Source: Maribellus maritimus
GTDB taxonomy: Bacteria > Bacteroidota > Bacteroidia > Bacteroidales > Prolixibacteraceae
Assembly: GCF_022267315.1 (NCBI RefSeq)
Contig: NZ_JAIKLE010000029.1
Location: 20,117 to 84,116, forward strand
Length of the DNA stretch: 64,000 bases
Direction: 5' to 3'
Positions 63,980-64,000 of this stretch are shown here, piece after piece; the first letter of the stretch is position 1, and every line of letters begins with the position of its first letter. The notes beneath the pieces were generated by a model. That model made no database searches, was not told the origin of the DNA, and was given only the letters and a program-made list of their open reading frames with translations. Made by a program: the position numbers and the translations under genes.

Positions 63980-64000
63980 TATACCTTAAAGATAGATGAA

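Noticed and set aside
63900..63990. attC-like integron site at right edge (TTAAACACC...GGTGTTT)
   Set aside because: The hairpin is too short and lacks the paired core sites of an attC; no integron integrase is present.

Overview
The window is Bacteroidota DNA, probably from a marine or environmental member of the Bacteroidales/Marinilabiliales type. Evidence: a CTnDOT-family conjugation gene set (MPF_B type TraE-TraQ), RteC, DUF3408/DUF3876/DUF1896/DUF3945/DUF6660 proteins, a CzcA-TolC fusion, many Cys-lipobox lipoproteins and AT-rich leaders without strong Shine-Dalgarno sequences. No rRNA, tRNA or CRISPR array was recognised. Species-level naming is not possible from this reading.

Left flank (1-9011, all + strand) looks chromosomal. 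It is a tightly packed run of secreted or lipoprotein hydrolases and reductases: an alpha/beta-hydrolase cut by the window edge, two aldo/keto reductases (one with a twin-arginine signal), a lipoprotein with two tandem esterase domains, a dienelactone-hydrolase-like protein with a Cys nucleophile, an NTF2-like protein, a type-B carboxylesterase, a two-domain carboxymuconolactone decarboxylase-like protein and a cupin lipoprotein. They look like one operon for ester, lactone or carbonyl turnover; the substrate is unknown.

About 9.07-63.2 kb reads as one complete integrative conjugative element (ICE) of the CTnDOT superfamily, roughly 54 kb. From left to right: rteC and an excisionase-like HTH gene (+); a giant N6-methylase/helicase fusion, DUF1896 and DUF3945 genes (-); a three-gene ABC-3C conflict operon (-); a decayed DUF3298 gene; the coupling protein MobC (-); a heavy-metal resistance island (-: CDF exporter, PII-like protein, CzcB, CzcA-TolC fusion, small membrane protein, DUF6660, Fur-type regulator); an AbiE toxin-antitoxin pair (-); relaxase MobB and MobA (-); a ~700 bp hairpin-rich oriT/divergent promoter region; traA (ParA) through traO with a small adenine methyltransferase and a frameshifted traQ (+); an AT-rich two-gene cassette with a 1267-residue predicted nuclease/STAND-like protein (+); a RadC-like gene (-); a DUF4365 nuclease-like gene (+); two ICE accessory genes (-); three small genes, two of them HTH (+); and two tandem tyrosine recombinases (-). 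Metal cargo and AbiE separate mobC from mobB, genes expected to sit together.

The element carries four candidate conflict/defence modules (ABC-3C, AbiE, the two-gene nuclease/STAND-like cassette, DUF4365) plus metal efflux as host benefit. The two-gene cassette at 50244-54699 is the best candidate for an undescribed system. The right flank (63.25 kb on) has one secreted hypothetical gene.

Regulatory signals visible by eye include a perfect 10-bp inverted repeat in front of the metal operon, a candidate RteC-dependent promoter in front of the HTH gene, several rho-independent terminators, recurring intergenic motifs within the ICE, and TGGTAAC repeats beside the terminal integrase that could be arm-type sites. 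The exact att sites are not settled.
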